The notes under the pieces were generated by a model. The model saw nothing but the letters and a program-made list of their open reading frames with translations, ran no database searches and was not told where the DNA came from. From assembly GCF_900107045.1 (NCBI RefSeq), contig NZ_FNON01000004.1, forward strand, positions 558,001 through 622,000: a DNA stretch of 64,000 nt. Reading direction: 5' to 3'. A program made the position numbers and the translations under genes. The DNA is from Amycolatopsis xylanica. Its GTDB lineage: Bacteria > Actinomycetota > Actinomycetes > Mycobacteriales > Pseudonocardiaceae. Each line of letters starts with the position of its first letter. Position 1 is the stretch's first letter. Shown here in pieces: positions 50,802 to 58,741 of the stretch.

Positions 50802-51482
50802 CTAGGGCCGGGAGACGAGTTCCGCGGTCACGACCCGGTTGTCCCGGTACCCCTGAGTCCCGCCGACATAGTCCCCACCGCAGGTGACGAGCACGAGCCG
50901 ATGCGGCCCCGTCTGCCCGAAGAGAGCACGGGCCTGCTTCGGGAGATCGTTCTTGTGCAGCGTGACCACGCTGGTCACCCGGTAGACCCACTTCCCGCCC
51001 GCGGTGTCCATGACAGTCACGTCCTGCCCGTTCGACATGCCCCAGAGCACGTCGAACGGCCCCTTCTTGCCTGCCCAGTTCACATGCCCGGAGAGGAGAG
51101 CGGCGCCCTTGTCGGCCCCGAGCTTCGCGCCCCACCAGGCGGCCTCGTCGAGCCCCTGCGGAATCGGCAGCACGGCCTTCTTGGTCACCTCGACCCGCAC
51201 CAGCTTCGCGGTCCCGCCGCCGGGCAGCATGACCGTGCCCGGCTTCTGCCCGGGCGCGGCATCGACACTCGCCGCGACCTTGGAGGCCACGGTCGGATCA
51301 GGCGTCGGGACCGGCTCCGCCGACGGCTCGATGGACGCGATCGGCTCGCTCGCCTTGGGCGCGGCTTCGGGCTGAAGCACGAGCACACCGGTGGTGAGCA
51401 CACCCACGGCGAGCAGGCCGAGCCCCGCCGCCAGCCACTTCTTACGCGGCTGGGGCGCGGTCTCGTCGTGCGGTTCGTTCAT
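50802..51482 (-). CDS. Class F sortase, membrane-anchored
   Basis: The start MNEPHDETAPQ (51482) gives 226 residues: a short cytosolic tail, one membrane helix (residues about 24-42), a Pro/Ser/Ala spacer, and the sortase domain. The catalytic residues are as in the neighbour: His in LSGHVNW, Cys in LVTCGGDYV, Arg in RDNRVV. The start shares a base with the stop of the surface protein gene, so the two are coupled. The pair could anchor or polymerise that protein. Confidence 0.85.
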   Translation of the reverse strand: MNEPHDETAPQPRKKWLAAGLGLLAVGVLTTGVLVLQPEAAPKASEPIASIEPSAEPVPTPDPTVASKVAASVDAAPGQKPGTVMLPGGGTAKLVRVEVTKKAVLPIPQGLDEAAWWGAKLGADKGAALLSGHVNWAGKKGPFDVLWGMSNGQDVTVMDTAGGKWVYRVTSVVTLHKNDLPKQARALFGQTGPHRLVLVTCGGDYVGGTQGYRDNRVVTAELVSRP

Positions 51483-52573
51483 CAGTGATCGTGACGGCGG
51501 CGGCGCACCACGAGCGCGGCGCCACCGGCGAGCAGCGCACCGGCGCCGAGCAGGGTGAAGCCGAGCGGCGAGGTGCCGCTGTCCCCGGGCGCGGCCGGAG
51601 CGGCGTACCCGGCGGGAACGGCGGTCGGCACGACCTCGGGCTCGAAGTCGCTGGGCAGGGAGCAGCTCACGCCACCGAGCACGTACCGGGTCGTGAAGTC
51701 CCTGATCTTCGTCTGGTCGGTCTTGACGAAGTGCGTCACGATCTTGACTTCCCAGCCGGCCGCGGCGTTGATGTCGCCCCCAAGCCACTTCGGCTGTTTG
51801 ATGAGGTCCTCGAACTTGGTCAGCTTCGAGATCGTGATGTCCGACGTGGTCAGCTTCGAATCGACATCGGCGTCCTGCACGTCCTTCGACGCGCCGAAGC
51901 TCAGCCCCTTCACTTCCAGCGGCTTGTCCGTCGGCATGAGCTGAGACTTCAGCTCGCCGTCCTCACGAATCAGGATCTTGTCCGCGGTGGTCGAGCCGGT
52001 CTGCTTGTCCTTGCTCTCACACTCGACACTGCTCTTCGCGCCCTGGATGACGAGAACGGTGTTGTCGACCGTTTTCTTGCCCTGGATGGCGAAATCGCTC
52101 AGCGCGAAGTTGCCCTCGGTCGAAGCGAGCGGAACTTGGGTGTCCTTCAACTCGGTCGTGCCCGAGTACTTGGTGCTCGCGATGTCAGCCGGGAAGGGGC
52201 TGTTCGCGGCGCTGTCGAAGGTGCCGAGGTTGAGCTGGTAGTTGGTACCCAGCTTCTTGTCCATCTCTTCTTTGGTCTTGAAGACGTGGTTTTCGTCGTT
52301 CCCTACGTCCAAGGACTCCTGCGGCAGCGTCTGCCGATCCGTGCCGAGGTTGTTCGTGCCCGCCTCGGTCGGCGACAGCGCCACCTCGCCCGCGTAGGCG
52401 ATGGCGTCCGACTCAGCGGGTGGCACGGCCGAGGTGTCCGTCTGGATGCCGGCGATGTTCGCGTACGACACCGGCCCGGTGGCCTTCTCGGTCTCCTGCG
52501 CGCTGGCGATGGGCGCGGCGACCAAGAGCGAGCAAGCCGTCACCGTGGCGAGTTTCGTGGCGAAACGAGTCAT
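51482..52573 (-). CDS. Secreted surface protein with C-terminal anchor, no LPXTG
   Basis: The start MTRFATKLATVTACS (52573) gives 363 residues. There is a Sec signal peptide (about residues 1-26, ending SAQE), an extracellular beta-rich region with two cysteines (EC near 185 and SC near 305), and a C-terminal hydrophobic helix followed by VVRRRRHDH. The region before the helix reads GDSGTSPLGFTLLG and has no LPXTG motif. It directly precedes and is coupled to a class F sortase gene, so it is the best substrate candidate. No family is recognised. Confidence 0.75.
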   Translation of the reverse strand: MTRFATKLATVTACSLLVAAPIASAQETEKATGPVSYANIAGIQTDTSAVPPAESDAIAYAGEVALSPTEAGTNNLGTDRQTLPQESLDVGNDENHVFKTKEEMDKKLGTNYQLNLGTFDSAANSPFPADIASTKYSGTTELKDTQVPLASTEGNFALSDFAIQGKKTVDNTVLVIQGAKSSVECESKDKQTGSTTADKILIREDGELKSQLMPTDKPLEVKGLSFGASKDVQDADVDSKLTTSDITISKLTKFEDLIKQPKWLGGDINAAAGWEVKIVTHFVKTDQTKIRDFTTRYVLGGVSCSLPSDFEPEVVPTAVPAGYAAPAAPGDSGTSPLGFTLLGAGALLAGGAALVVRRRRHDH

Positions 52574-52757
52574 GTCTTCCCTCTGTCCGAGCGGCCCCAA
52601 GGCACAGCGATCCGCAACTACTTTGCACTGTCTGCGATCACCTAGGCAGTGTTACACCAAAATGGTGGTCAACTCACTCGATCGGAGTAGTACGAAGGTC
52701 GGCGCACTGCCGAGTAACCGCCCCCTGACCGAGGGAACACTAGGATGGGGAACGCGG

Positions 52758-52792
52758 TTGTTGACTATGACTGCGAAAATCATGTCTAACAA
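52758..52792. promoter_or_regulatory. Candidate SmtB/Zur operator upstream of smtB
   Basis: An imperfect inverted repeat (52758-52770 with 52780-52792; 9 of 13 positions pair) centres on CTGCGAAAA, 15 bp before the smtB start. Its inner arms are ATGA and TCAT. Zinc-dependent autoregulation is expected in this operon. The 234-bp gap also serves the divergent surface protein gene. Confidence 0.35.
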
Positions 52793-52807
52793 GGCTGGAG
52801 TGACGAC

Positions 52808-53191
52808 ATGGGCACGGTGAGTTCGGGCGCGGCCCCGGCGGGACTGCCCGGCGAGGCTGAAGTGCATTCCCCCGCACGTCAGACGTCGTCACAGGGCCCC
52901 ACGACCTCGGCGAAGACGCTGTCGGACGCGGGTGATTTGCTGCGCGCGCTGGCCGCGCCGGTGCGGATCGCGATCGTTCTGCAGCTGCGTGACGAGGACC
53001 GGTGTGTCCACGAGCTGGTCGACGCGCTCGACGTCGCGCAGCCGCTGATCAGCCAGCACCTGCGCGTGCTCAAGACGGCGGGCGTGGTCGAGGGTGAGCG
53101 CCGCGGCCGCGAGGTCGTCTACCGGCTGGTGGATGATCACCTCGCGCACATCGTGGTCGACGCGGTCGCGCACGTCCAGGAGGGTAAGTGA
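52808..53191 (+). CDS. smtB: Zinc-sensing ArsR/SmtB repressor
   Basis: A 127-residue winged-helix protein. The alpha5 zinc site matches DxHx10Hx2E exactly (D-D-H-L...A-H-V-Q-E in its C-terminal helix), as in SmtB and CzrA. The HTH includes DVAQPLISQHLRVLKTAGVV. It is cotranscribed with zur, the same pair known in M. tuberculosis (Rv2358-Rv2359), where zinc releases SmtB and so allows zur expression. The first 35 residues are disordered. Confidence 0.9.
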   Translation: MGTVSSGAAPAGLPGEAEVHSPARQTSSQGPTTSAKTLSDAGDLLRALAAPVRIAIVLQLRDEDRCVHELVDALDVAQPLISQHLRVLKTAGVVEGERRGREVVYRLVDDHLAHIVVDAVAHVQEGK

Positions 53192-53193
53192 CC

Positions 53194-53607
53194 ATGAGCT
53201 CCGCCGCCGCCCGCAGCGCGGCACCGGTCCCCGGCCGCCGTTCCACCAAGCAGCGCGCGGCCGTCGTCGAGCTGCTCAACGAGATCGACGACTTCCGCTC
53301 CGCCCAGGAGCTGCACGACGAACTCCGCAAGCGCGGCGACGGCATCGGCCTGACCACGGTCTACCGCACCCTGCAGTCACTGTCCGAGGCCGGCGAGATC
53401 GACGTGCTCCGCACCGACTCGGGTGAGGCCATCTACCGCCGCTGCTCCTCGCACCATCACCACCACCTCGTGTGCCGCGTCTGCGGGCACACGGTGGAGG
53501 TCGAAGGCCCCGCTGTCGAGCGCTGGGCCGAGAAGATCGCCTCGACGCACGGCTTCTCCGAAATCAGCCACACCGTCGAGATCGTCGGCACCTGCGACAA
53601 GCACTGA
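53194..53607 (+). CDS. zur: Zinc uptake regulator Zur (Fur family)
   Basis: The ATG at 53194 has GGAGGG 9 bp upstream; a GTG at 53188, overlapping the smtB stop (GTGA), is the alternative. The 137-residue product has a Fur-type winged helix (STKQRAAVVELL, GLTTVYRTLQSL) and a His-rich metal loop, SSHHHHHLVCRVCG, with the structural-zinc CxxC. Zinc-bound Zur represses zinc import and zinc-free ribosomal proteins in actinobacteria. The permease operon ending at 53666 converges on it. Confidence 0.9.
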   Translation: MSSAAARSAAPVPGRRSTKQRAAVVELLNEIDDFRSAQELHDELRKRGDGIGLTTVYRTLQSLSEAGEIDVLRTDSGEAIYRRCSSHHHHHLVCRVCGHTVEVEGPAVERWAEKIASTHGFSEISHTVEIVGTCDKH

Positions 53608-53617
53608 GCCCAAAGGG

Positions 53618-53663
53618 GTCGTGAGTGTTTAGGCCGGTTAGAACCGGCCGGAACACTCACGAC
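53618..53663. repeat. Minimal palindromic element, terminator between zur and the permease gene
   Basis: The ends GTCGTGAGTGTT and AACACTCACGAC (53618 and 53663) flank GGCCGGTT/AACCGGCC with a 2-bp mismatch zone. It is a 46-bp near-perfect palindrome, the simplest copy of the family seen at 1134, 17552 and 50497. It could terminate transcription from both sides. Confidence 0.75.
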
Positions 53664-53665
53664 CT

Positions 53666-54370
53666 TTAGTACTCGTAAGGGTCTTTGGGGGTGTCGATGC
53701 GGTGGATGGTCGCGACCGTGAAGTCCGGCGTGTAGCTGTTGTCCTTCTTGGCCGTGCCCGGGACGGCCTGGCCCGTGACCTCGACCCACGAGTCGCTCGC
53801 CAGGCCGGAGACGTCGCCGAGCAGGCGGGTGGTGACCGGGTACGCGTCGGCCGCGCAGCAGCTGATCACCATGCGGGCGAGCATCGTGCCCTCGGCCGAG
53901 TGGACGATGAAGCCGGACAGGGAGATCGTGCGGCCGTTCAGGGTTCCGTTGCCGTCCCAGCCCGCTCGGCTCACGAACGCCGACATGCTCAGCGGGACGA
54001 CGTCGCCCGCGGGCAATGGGGGGAAGGCGGCCGCGTCCTGGGTGGCGGCGGACTGGGGTGCGCGGGCTTCGGTGCGGGTGACCGAGTCGGCGCCCAATGC
54101 CGGCGGGGCGACCAGGAAAACCGCGAGGACGGGAACCATGAGGAGCCAGGCCGAGCGGGCCGGGTGGTGGTGTCCGTCGTGCTCCGAGACCTTCTCTCTG
54201 AGGTCGCGCAGGATCGCCAGCACGCCGAGAAGAACCATGACCGCGCCGCCCGCGATGATCCAGGGTTGCTGGGATGGCTTGACGTAGCGCAGGTAGTCGC
54301 CGTTGATGGCGATCTTGAGCAGGGCGCCGCCGAGCAGGACCAAGAGGATGTTCTGGGTTTCGCGTTTCAC
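53666..54370 (-). CDS. TIGR03943-type putative permease subunit
   Basis: The GTG start at 54370 (VKRETQNILLVLLGG) gives 234 residues. Two N-terminal membrane helices are followed by another at about 85-102 and an extracytoplasmic domain with a vicinal Cys pair (VISCCAADAYP). This is the TIGR03943 (YcgQ-like) family, usually the partner of a DUF318 permease. It overlaps that gene by 4 bp and probably forms a complex with it. Members are commonly under Zur control. Confidence 0.78.
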   Translation of the reverse strand: MKRETQNILLVLLGGALLKIAINGDYLRYVKPSQQPWIIAGGAVMVLLGVLAILRDLREKVSEHDGHHHPARSAWLLMVPVLAVFLVAPPALGADSVTRTEARAPQSAATQDAAAFPPLPAGDVVPLSMSAFVSRAGWDGNGTLNGRTISLSGFIVHSAEGTMLARMVISCCAADAYPVTTRLLGDVSGLASDSWVEVTGQAVPGTAKKDNSYTPDFTVATIHRIDTPKDPYEY

Positions 54371-55389
54371 AGGAACACAACTCCCGCTCCGACTGCGCAC
54401 AGGATGGCGACGAGGAACGTCACCGGGGCGAACCGGGACGCGAAGGATTTGCCGAAAGTGCCTGCCTGCAAGGCGAACAGCTTCACGTCGACCGCGGGGC
54501 CGACGACCAGGAACACCAGCTTGGGCAGCAACGGCAGCGCCGAGAACGAGGCCGCGACGAACGCGTCCGCCTCGCTGCACAGCGCGAGCACGACCGCGAG
54601 GACCGCCATCACCAGGATGCCCAAGACGATCTGCTCGCTGAGGACGCCGAACCACTGGTGCGGCACGAGCACACCCATGGCCGACGAGATGAGCGCGCCT
54701 AGCACCAGAAACCCGCCCGCTTCCACGAGGTCGGTGCGTGCGGTCTCGATGAAGGTCTTCCAGCGTGAGCCGGGCTCGACGTCGGGCAGGCGGCGCAGTG
54801 CGCGCTCGGTGATCCACTCGAGTTTGCCCCAGCGGGCCCACAGCCAGCCCATGACCATCGCGGTGAACAGGGAGCCGACGAAACGGGCGGCGACCATCTC
54901 GGGTTTGCCGGGGAACGCGACCGCGGTGGCGACCATGACGACCGGGTTCACCGCAGGCGCCGCCAAGAGGAACGTCAACGCCGCCGCGGGTGCCACGCCC
55001 TGGCCCATCAGCCTGCGCGCGACCGGGACGGACGCGCATTCGCAGCCGGGCAACGCGACGCCGGCCAGGCCCGCGACGCCGACCGCCGCGCCTTGCTTGC
55101 GCGGGAGCACCTTCTCCAAAACCCTGGCGGGGACGAAGGCCGCGATCGCGCCGCTGATGAGCACGCCGAGCACCAGGAATGGGAGCGCCTGGACGCAGAC
55201 GGCGACGAAGACCGTCGAGCCGGTGCGCAGCGCGGGGACGTCTAGGACCCCTTGGAGCTGGGTTTGGGCGAGGATCGCGATCAGCAGGATGGCGCAGAGG
55301 ACCTCGATGGACGAGATCCTGAACTTCGGCTTCTTTGCGGGAGCCGGGCTCTCGGGGGCGCTGGTCACCGGACCGATAATGCCACCCAT
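54367..55389 (-). CDS. DUF318 (YcgR-like) permease
   Basis: The ATG at 55389 gives 340 residues; an in-frame TTG at 55395 is less likely. About eight to ten membrane helices are predicted. The signature LPGCECASVPVARRLMGQG and LALCSEADAFVAASF are typical of PF03773 permeases, with cysteines that may bind metal. It lies convergent to smtB-zur, and a weak palindrome covers its start, so zinc-related transport under Zur is plausible. The transported ion is not proven. Confidence 0.82.
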   Translation of the reverse strand: MGGIIGPVTSAPESPAPAKKPKFRISSIEVLCAILLIAILAQTQLQGVLDVPALRTGSTVFVAVCVQALPFLVLGVLISGAIAAFVPARVLEKVLPRKQGAAVGVAGLAGVALPGCECASVPVARRLMGQGVAPAAALTFLLAAPAVNPVVMVATAVAFPGKPEMVAARFVGSLFTAMVMGWLWARWGKLEWITERALRRLPDVEPGSRWKTFIETARTDLVEAGGFLVLGALISSAMGVLVPHQWFGVLSEQIVLGILVMAVLAVVLALCSEADAFVAASFSALPLLPKLVFLVVGPAVDVKLFALQAGTFGKSFASRFAPVTFLVAILCAVGAGVVFL

Positions 55390-55402
55390 TGTCAAAACGA
55401 TG
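55387..55402. promoter_or_regulatory. Possible Zur/metal box at the permease start
   Basis: On the minus strand CATCGT and ACAATG flank TTTG, pairing at five of six positions, directly over the start codon region. No Shine-Dalgarno precedes the ATG, which suggests a leaderless transcript with the box over the promoter. Weak evidence. Confidence 0.3.
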
Positions 55403-55428
55403 TAGCTACCCCGGTCGTAAGTGGACGG

Positions 55429-55671
55429 TCACGCCCGTTTGATGCCGAGATCGGAAGGTGGGTCGCCCGGCGACGGCGTCTCGGGGCTGCGCTGGGCCTC
55501 GATCTGGATCTCGATGTTCGTCTTGTGGGCGATCGGATCCCAGATCTCCTCGAACGGCCCCATCAGCGACTGCCCGCTGCCCGCGCGACGGGCGCGCATG
55601 GCGTACCAGGCGAACGCCGCCAGGAAGAGGGGCAGGCTGAGAAACGTGGCCACGGGTGCCCAGAACTCCAT
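55429..55671 (-). CDS. Small single-helix membrane protein, 80 residues
   Basis: From MEFWAPVATFLSLPLFLAAF (55671), with one membrane helix (residues about 5-25) and a soluble acidic C-terminal tail (EAQRSPETPSPGDPPSDLG). No family is recognised. It is divergent from a TetR gene, with that regulator's likely operator between, so it may be the TetR target. Confidence 0.6.
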   Translation of the reverse strand: MEFWAPVATFLSLPLFLAAFAWYAMRARRAGSGQSLMGPFEEIWDPIAHKTNIEIQIEAQRSPETPSPGDPPSDLGIKRA

Positions 55672-55684
55672 GCGTCCGACCATA

Positions 55685-55720
55685 CAGTAACATCGTGTAT
55701 CCAGAAACGTTGTGTTACTG
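55685..55720. promoter_or_regulatory. Inverted repeat operator for the TetR gene
   Basis: CAGTAACA (55685-55692) and TGTTACTG (55713-55720) are perfect inverted arms 20 bp apart, in the gap between the small membrane gene (55671) and tetR (55733). The layout suits TetR autoregulation and control of the divergent gene. Confidence 0.5.
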
Positions 55721-55732
55721 ACGAGGCGGGCG

Positions 55733-56314
55733 ATGACCAGGCTGACACGGGCCGAACAGCAGCAGCGGACCCACGAGCACCTGCTCGACGCCGGGCGCCA
55801 GGTCTTCCTGCGCCGCGGCTTCCTCGCGGCGACGGTCGAGGAGATCGCGGCCGACGCCGGGTACACGCGCGGGGCCGTCTACAAGCATTTCGGCGGCAAG
55901 GAAGGCCTCTGGCTGGCGATCATCGAGGCGGGCGCGGACGGCCATCTCCAAGCGCTGCGGCAAGCACTCGCCGCCGCCACCAGCCGCGATGACGTGCTCG
56001 CGGCGCTGTCACTGCCCCTGGACGAGGACGCGACGAAGTGGAGCGCGGCGGCCGCCGAAGTGCTCGCCGCGACGGCTCAGCAACCCGAGACCGCCGTTTT
56101 GATCGCCGACATCCAGCGGCGTCACGACGACGCGGTCGTCGCGCTGCTCGCCGAGCATTCCGGACGCCTGGGCCTCATTCCCGTGCTGCCGTTGCACCAG
56201 GCGGTCGTCATGCTGGGCGCGCTGGGCATCGGCCTCGCGCTGCGGCAGACGGTCGCCCCGGCGGGCGATCCCGCCGCCATCCACGCCCACGTGCTGGGCA
56301 CGGTGTTCACGTAG
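55733..56314 (+). CDS. TetR-family transcriptional regulator
   Basis: The start MTRLTRAEQQQRTHEHLLDA (55733) gives 193 residues. The HTH is ATVEEIAADAGYTRGAVYKHFGGKEGLW and the helical C-terminal domain is of unknown ligand. It is divergent from the small membrane protein gene. The gene ends 5 bp before the convergent YbjN-like gene, with no room for a terminator. Confidence 0.86.
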   Translation: MTRLTRAEQQQRTHEHLLDAGRQVFLRRGFLAATVEEIAADAGYTRGAVYKHFGGKEGLWLAIIEAGADGHLQALRQALAAATSRDDVLAALSLPLDEDATKWSAAAAEVLAATAQQPETAVLIADIQRRHDDAVVALLAEHSGRLGLIPVLPLHQAVVMLGALGIGLALRQTVAPAGDPAAIHAHVLGTVFT

Positions 56315-56318
56315 CGGG

Positions 56319-56735
56319 TCAGTCCGCGGAAGCCAGCAGGTCGGTGCGCAGCTGCGAGGCCGTCGAGATCACCAGCATCAGCAGGGTGCCCAGCGGCGCC
56401 GGGTCCATGCCCTCGGCCGGGAACGCGTACCGCAGGGTCACGTCGACGCCGCGCTCGGTGTGGACGACACCCAAGGTGCCGAACAGGCCCTGGCCCGCCC
56501 GCTCGGCGACCGAAGCCGCGAGCACCTGGTCGTCAGGCAGGTCCCACGCGACCACGCAGGTCAGGCTCAGGACCGTGAGCCCCTCGGCGAGCCGGGTCGC
56601 CTGGATGACGCACGGGACGTCCGCGTGCGCGAAGGTCAGCGCGCCGTCGTCGTCGACGCGGACCTCCAGGTAGCGCTCCAGTGCCTCGCGGGCGAGCGTC
56701 AGCAACGAGGCCGTCGAGGCCGCTTCCGTGGTCAC
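56319..56735 (-). CDS. YbjN-domain protein
   Basis: A GTG start (56735) overlapping the uppS stop (GTGA) gives 138 residues. The fold is that of type III secretion chaperone-like YbjN proteins: LTLAREALERYLEVRVDDDG and a C-terminal helix (TLLMLVISTASQLRTDLL). The role in actinobacteria is unknown. It is the last gene after uppS on the minus strand, so it is coupled to it. Confidence 0.7.
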   Translation of the reverse strand: MTTEAASTASLLTLAREALERYLEVRVDDDGALTFAHADVPCVIQATRLAEGLTVLSLTCVVAWDLPDDQVLAASVAERAGQGLFGTLGVVHTERGVDVTLRYAFPAEGMDPAPLGTLLMLVISTASQLRTDLLASAD

Positions 56736-57559
56736 GACTTGCCTTCCGAAGCGGCGGCCGCGTCGACGGCCGCGCCGAAGCGGCGGTCGCGCTTCGCGAA
56801 CTCGAGGCAGGCCTTCCACAGGTGCGTGCGGTCGAAATCCGGGAAGAGCGTGTCCTGGAAAACCATCTCGGCGTACGCGGACTGCCAGAGCATGAAGTTG
56901 GACGTCCGCAGCTCGCCGGAGGGCCGCAGGAACAGGTCCACGTCCGGCATTTCCGGCTGGTACAGGTACTTCGCGATGGTGCGCTCGTCGACCTTGTCCG
57001 GGTTGATCTTGCCCTCGGCGACGCCCTGCGCGATCTTGCGGACCGCGTCGCCGATCTCCGCGCGGCCGCCGTAGTTGACGCACATGGTCATGTTCAGCGC
57101 CGTGTTGTGCTTGGTCTTCTCTTCGGCGATCTGCAGTTCCTTGATCACGCTCGCCCACAGCCGCGGCCTGCGCCCGGCCCAGCGGATGCGCACGCCGATC
57201 GAGCCCAGGTAGTCGACCTGGCGGCGGATGGTGTCGCGGTTGAAGCCCATCAGGAACTTCACCTCTTCGGGGCTGCGCTTCCAGTTCTCCGTCGAGAACG
57301 CGTACACCGAAAGCCACTTCACGCCCAGCTCGACCGCGCCGCTGGCGACGTCGATCATCACCGCCTCGCCGCGCTTGTGCCCCTCGATGCGCGGCAGGCC
57401 GCGCTGGTTGGCCCAGCGGCCGTTGCCGTCCATCACCAGCGCCACGTGGTTCGGCACCAGCTCGCGCGGGATCTGCGGCGGCTTGGCGCCGGACTCGTGC
57501 GGCTCCGGCGCCCGCAGTTCGAACTGTGACGCCTTGTTCTCGCGTCCCCTGCGCAGCAC
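56732..57559 (-). CDS. uppS: Cis-prenyl diphosphate synthase (UppS family)
   Basis: A 275-residue cis-prenyltransferase. The diphosphate-binding motif VMDGNGRWA holds Asp44, and YAFSTENWKRSPEEV and DLFLRPSGELRTSNF are the conserved active-site segments. It makes the C50-55 polyprenyl phosphate carrier lipid for cell-wall synthesis; the mycobacterial homologue Rv2361c is a decaprenyl synthase. The position next to recO and era fits the actinobacterial core order. Confidence 0.92.
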   Translation of the reverse strand: MLRRGRENKASQFELRAPEPHESGAKPPQIPRELVPNHVALVMDGNGRWANQRGLPRIEGHKRGEAVMIDVASGAVELGVKWLSVYAFSTENWKRSPEEVKFLMGFNRDTIRRQVDYLGSIGVRIRWAGRRPRLWASVIKELQIAEEKTKHNTALNMTMCVNYGGRAEIGDAVRKIAQGVAEGKINPDKVDERTIAKYLYQPEMPDVDLFLRPSGELRTSNFMLWQSAYAEMVFQDTLFPDFDRTHLWKACLEFAKRDRRFGAAVDAAAASEGKS

Positions 57560-57600
57560 GGCCGCCTCCTCAAGCCTCGAAAATCACACCGGCACTGACC

Positions 57601-58350
57601 CTACTTGCCGGTCACCGCACGCCTCTCGACAAGGGGTAGCGACCGCAGCTGGCGCTCCAGATGCCACTGCAGATGCGCCGCGACCAGGCCGCTCGCGTCG
57701 CGGCGGCAGCCGGGCAGCGAGGCCTCGGCCACCGGCCATTCGCCGTGCAGCAACGCGCTGAGCAGCACGAGCACCTCGGGCGCCGGGTGCACGGCGCCGG
57801 GAACGCGGCAGTTCGGGCACATCGAGCCGCCACCCTGCACGCTGAACGCCTTGTGCGGACCGGGCAGGCCGCAGCGCGCGCACTCGGTGATCGCGGGCTC
57901 CCAGCCCGCGTAAGCCATGGCGCGCAAGAAGAACGCGTCCAGGATGAGTGAAGAATCACGCTCGCCACCGGCCAGCGCCCGCAACGCGCCGACGGCCAGC
58001 AGGTACAGCTTGAGCGACGGCTCGCCCTCTTCGGCGGCGAGCCGGTCGGTGGTTTCGGCGATCGCGCTGGCCGCCGTGTAGCGCTGGTAGTCCGCGACGA
58101 TCGGCAGGTGGAACGCGTCGACCGTCTCGACCTGGGTGATCACGTCCAGCGTCCGGCCGGTGTAGAACTGCACGTCCACATGCCCGAACGGCTCCAGCCG
58201 CGCGCCGAAGCGCGAGGACGTGCGCCGCACGCCCTTCGCGACGGCGCGGACCTTGCCGTGCCGCCGCGTGAGGAGCGTGACGATGCGATCGGCCTCGCCC
58301 AGCTTGTGCGTACGCAACACCACTCCGGTGTCGCGGTACAGGTTCACCAC
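57601..58350 (-). CDS. recO: DNA repair protein RecO
   Basis: A 249-residue protein with the N-terminal OB fold (YRDTGVVLRTHKLGEADRIVTLL). A Cys4 zinc cluster is seen in CARCG and CPNC, as in many RecO proteins. It loads RecA at gaps together with RecR. It is 41 bp upstream of uppS on the same strand, as in mycobacteria (Rv2362c). Confidence 0.9.
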   Translation of the reverse strand: MVNLYRDTGVVLRTHKLGEADRIVTLLTRRHGKVRAVAKGVRRTSSRFGARLEPFGHVDVQFYTGRTLDVITQVETVDAFHLPIVADYQRYTAASAIAETTDRLAAEEGEPSLKLYLLAVGALRALAGGERDSSLILDAFFLRAMAYAGWEPAITECARCGLPGPHKAFSVQGGGSMCPNCRVPGAVHPAPEVLVLLSALLHGEWPVAEASLPGCRRDASGLVAAHLQWHLERQLRSLPLVERRAVTGK

Positions 58351-58381
58351 GGATACATCGTCCCACTAGGGTCCGACAGTT

Positions 58382-58738
58382 TCAGCAGTACGCCCCGGCG
58401 CACACCGCGGTGGCCGCGATGATGACCACCACGAAGACCGCGATGATCGCGAGACAGCTGAGCCCGCCGACGATGGTCGCGATCAGGCAGAGCGTCTTGG
58501 TCGCCTTCGACGCCTCGAGCGCCATCGAGTAGTTGCCCTGCAGCTTGTAAGTGCCGACCTCGTTGGACTTCATCAGCGCGAAGATCCCGACGATCAGGAA
58601 CAGGAAGATGCTCCCGATCGCCCAGCCCTTGTAGTCGGGGATCGCGTTGATGTCGGCGCCTGGGGGCGGCGGCCCGCCGTACGCCGGCTGGCCGAACGGC
58701 GCGGGCGGCCCGTACGGCTGGCCGTAGGGATCGGTCAT
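58382..58738 (-). CDS. CD225-type small membrane protein
   Basis: A 118-residue protein with a Pro/Gly/Tyr-rich N-terminus (about 35 residues) and two membrane helices (about 40-60 and 85-110). Between them is the conserved loop SNEVGTYKLQGNYSMALEAS. This layout matches CD225 (dispanin/IFITM-like) proteins. The function in bacteria is unknown. It is the first of three such genes between recO and era, and is similar to the next one. Confidence 0.78.
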   Translation of the reverse strand: MTDPYGQPYGPPAPFGQPAYGGPPPPGADINAIPDYKGWAIGSIFLFLIVGIFALMKSNEVGTYKLQGNYSMALEASKATKTLCLIATIVGGLSCLAIIAVFVVVIIAATAVCAGAYC

Positions 58739-58741
58739 GAC

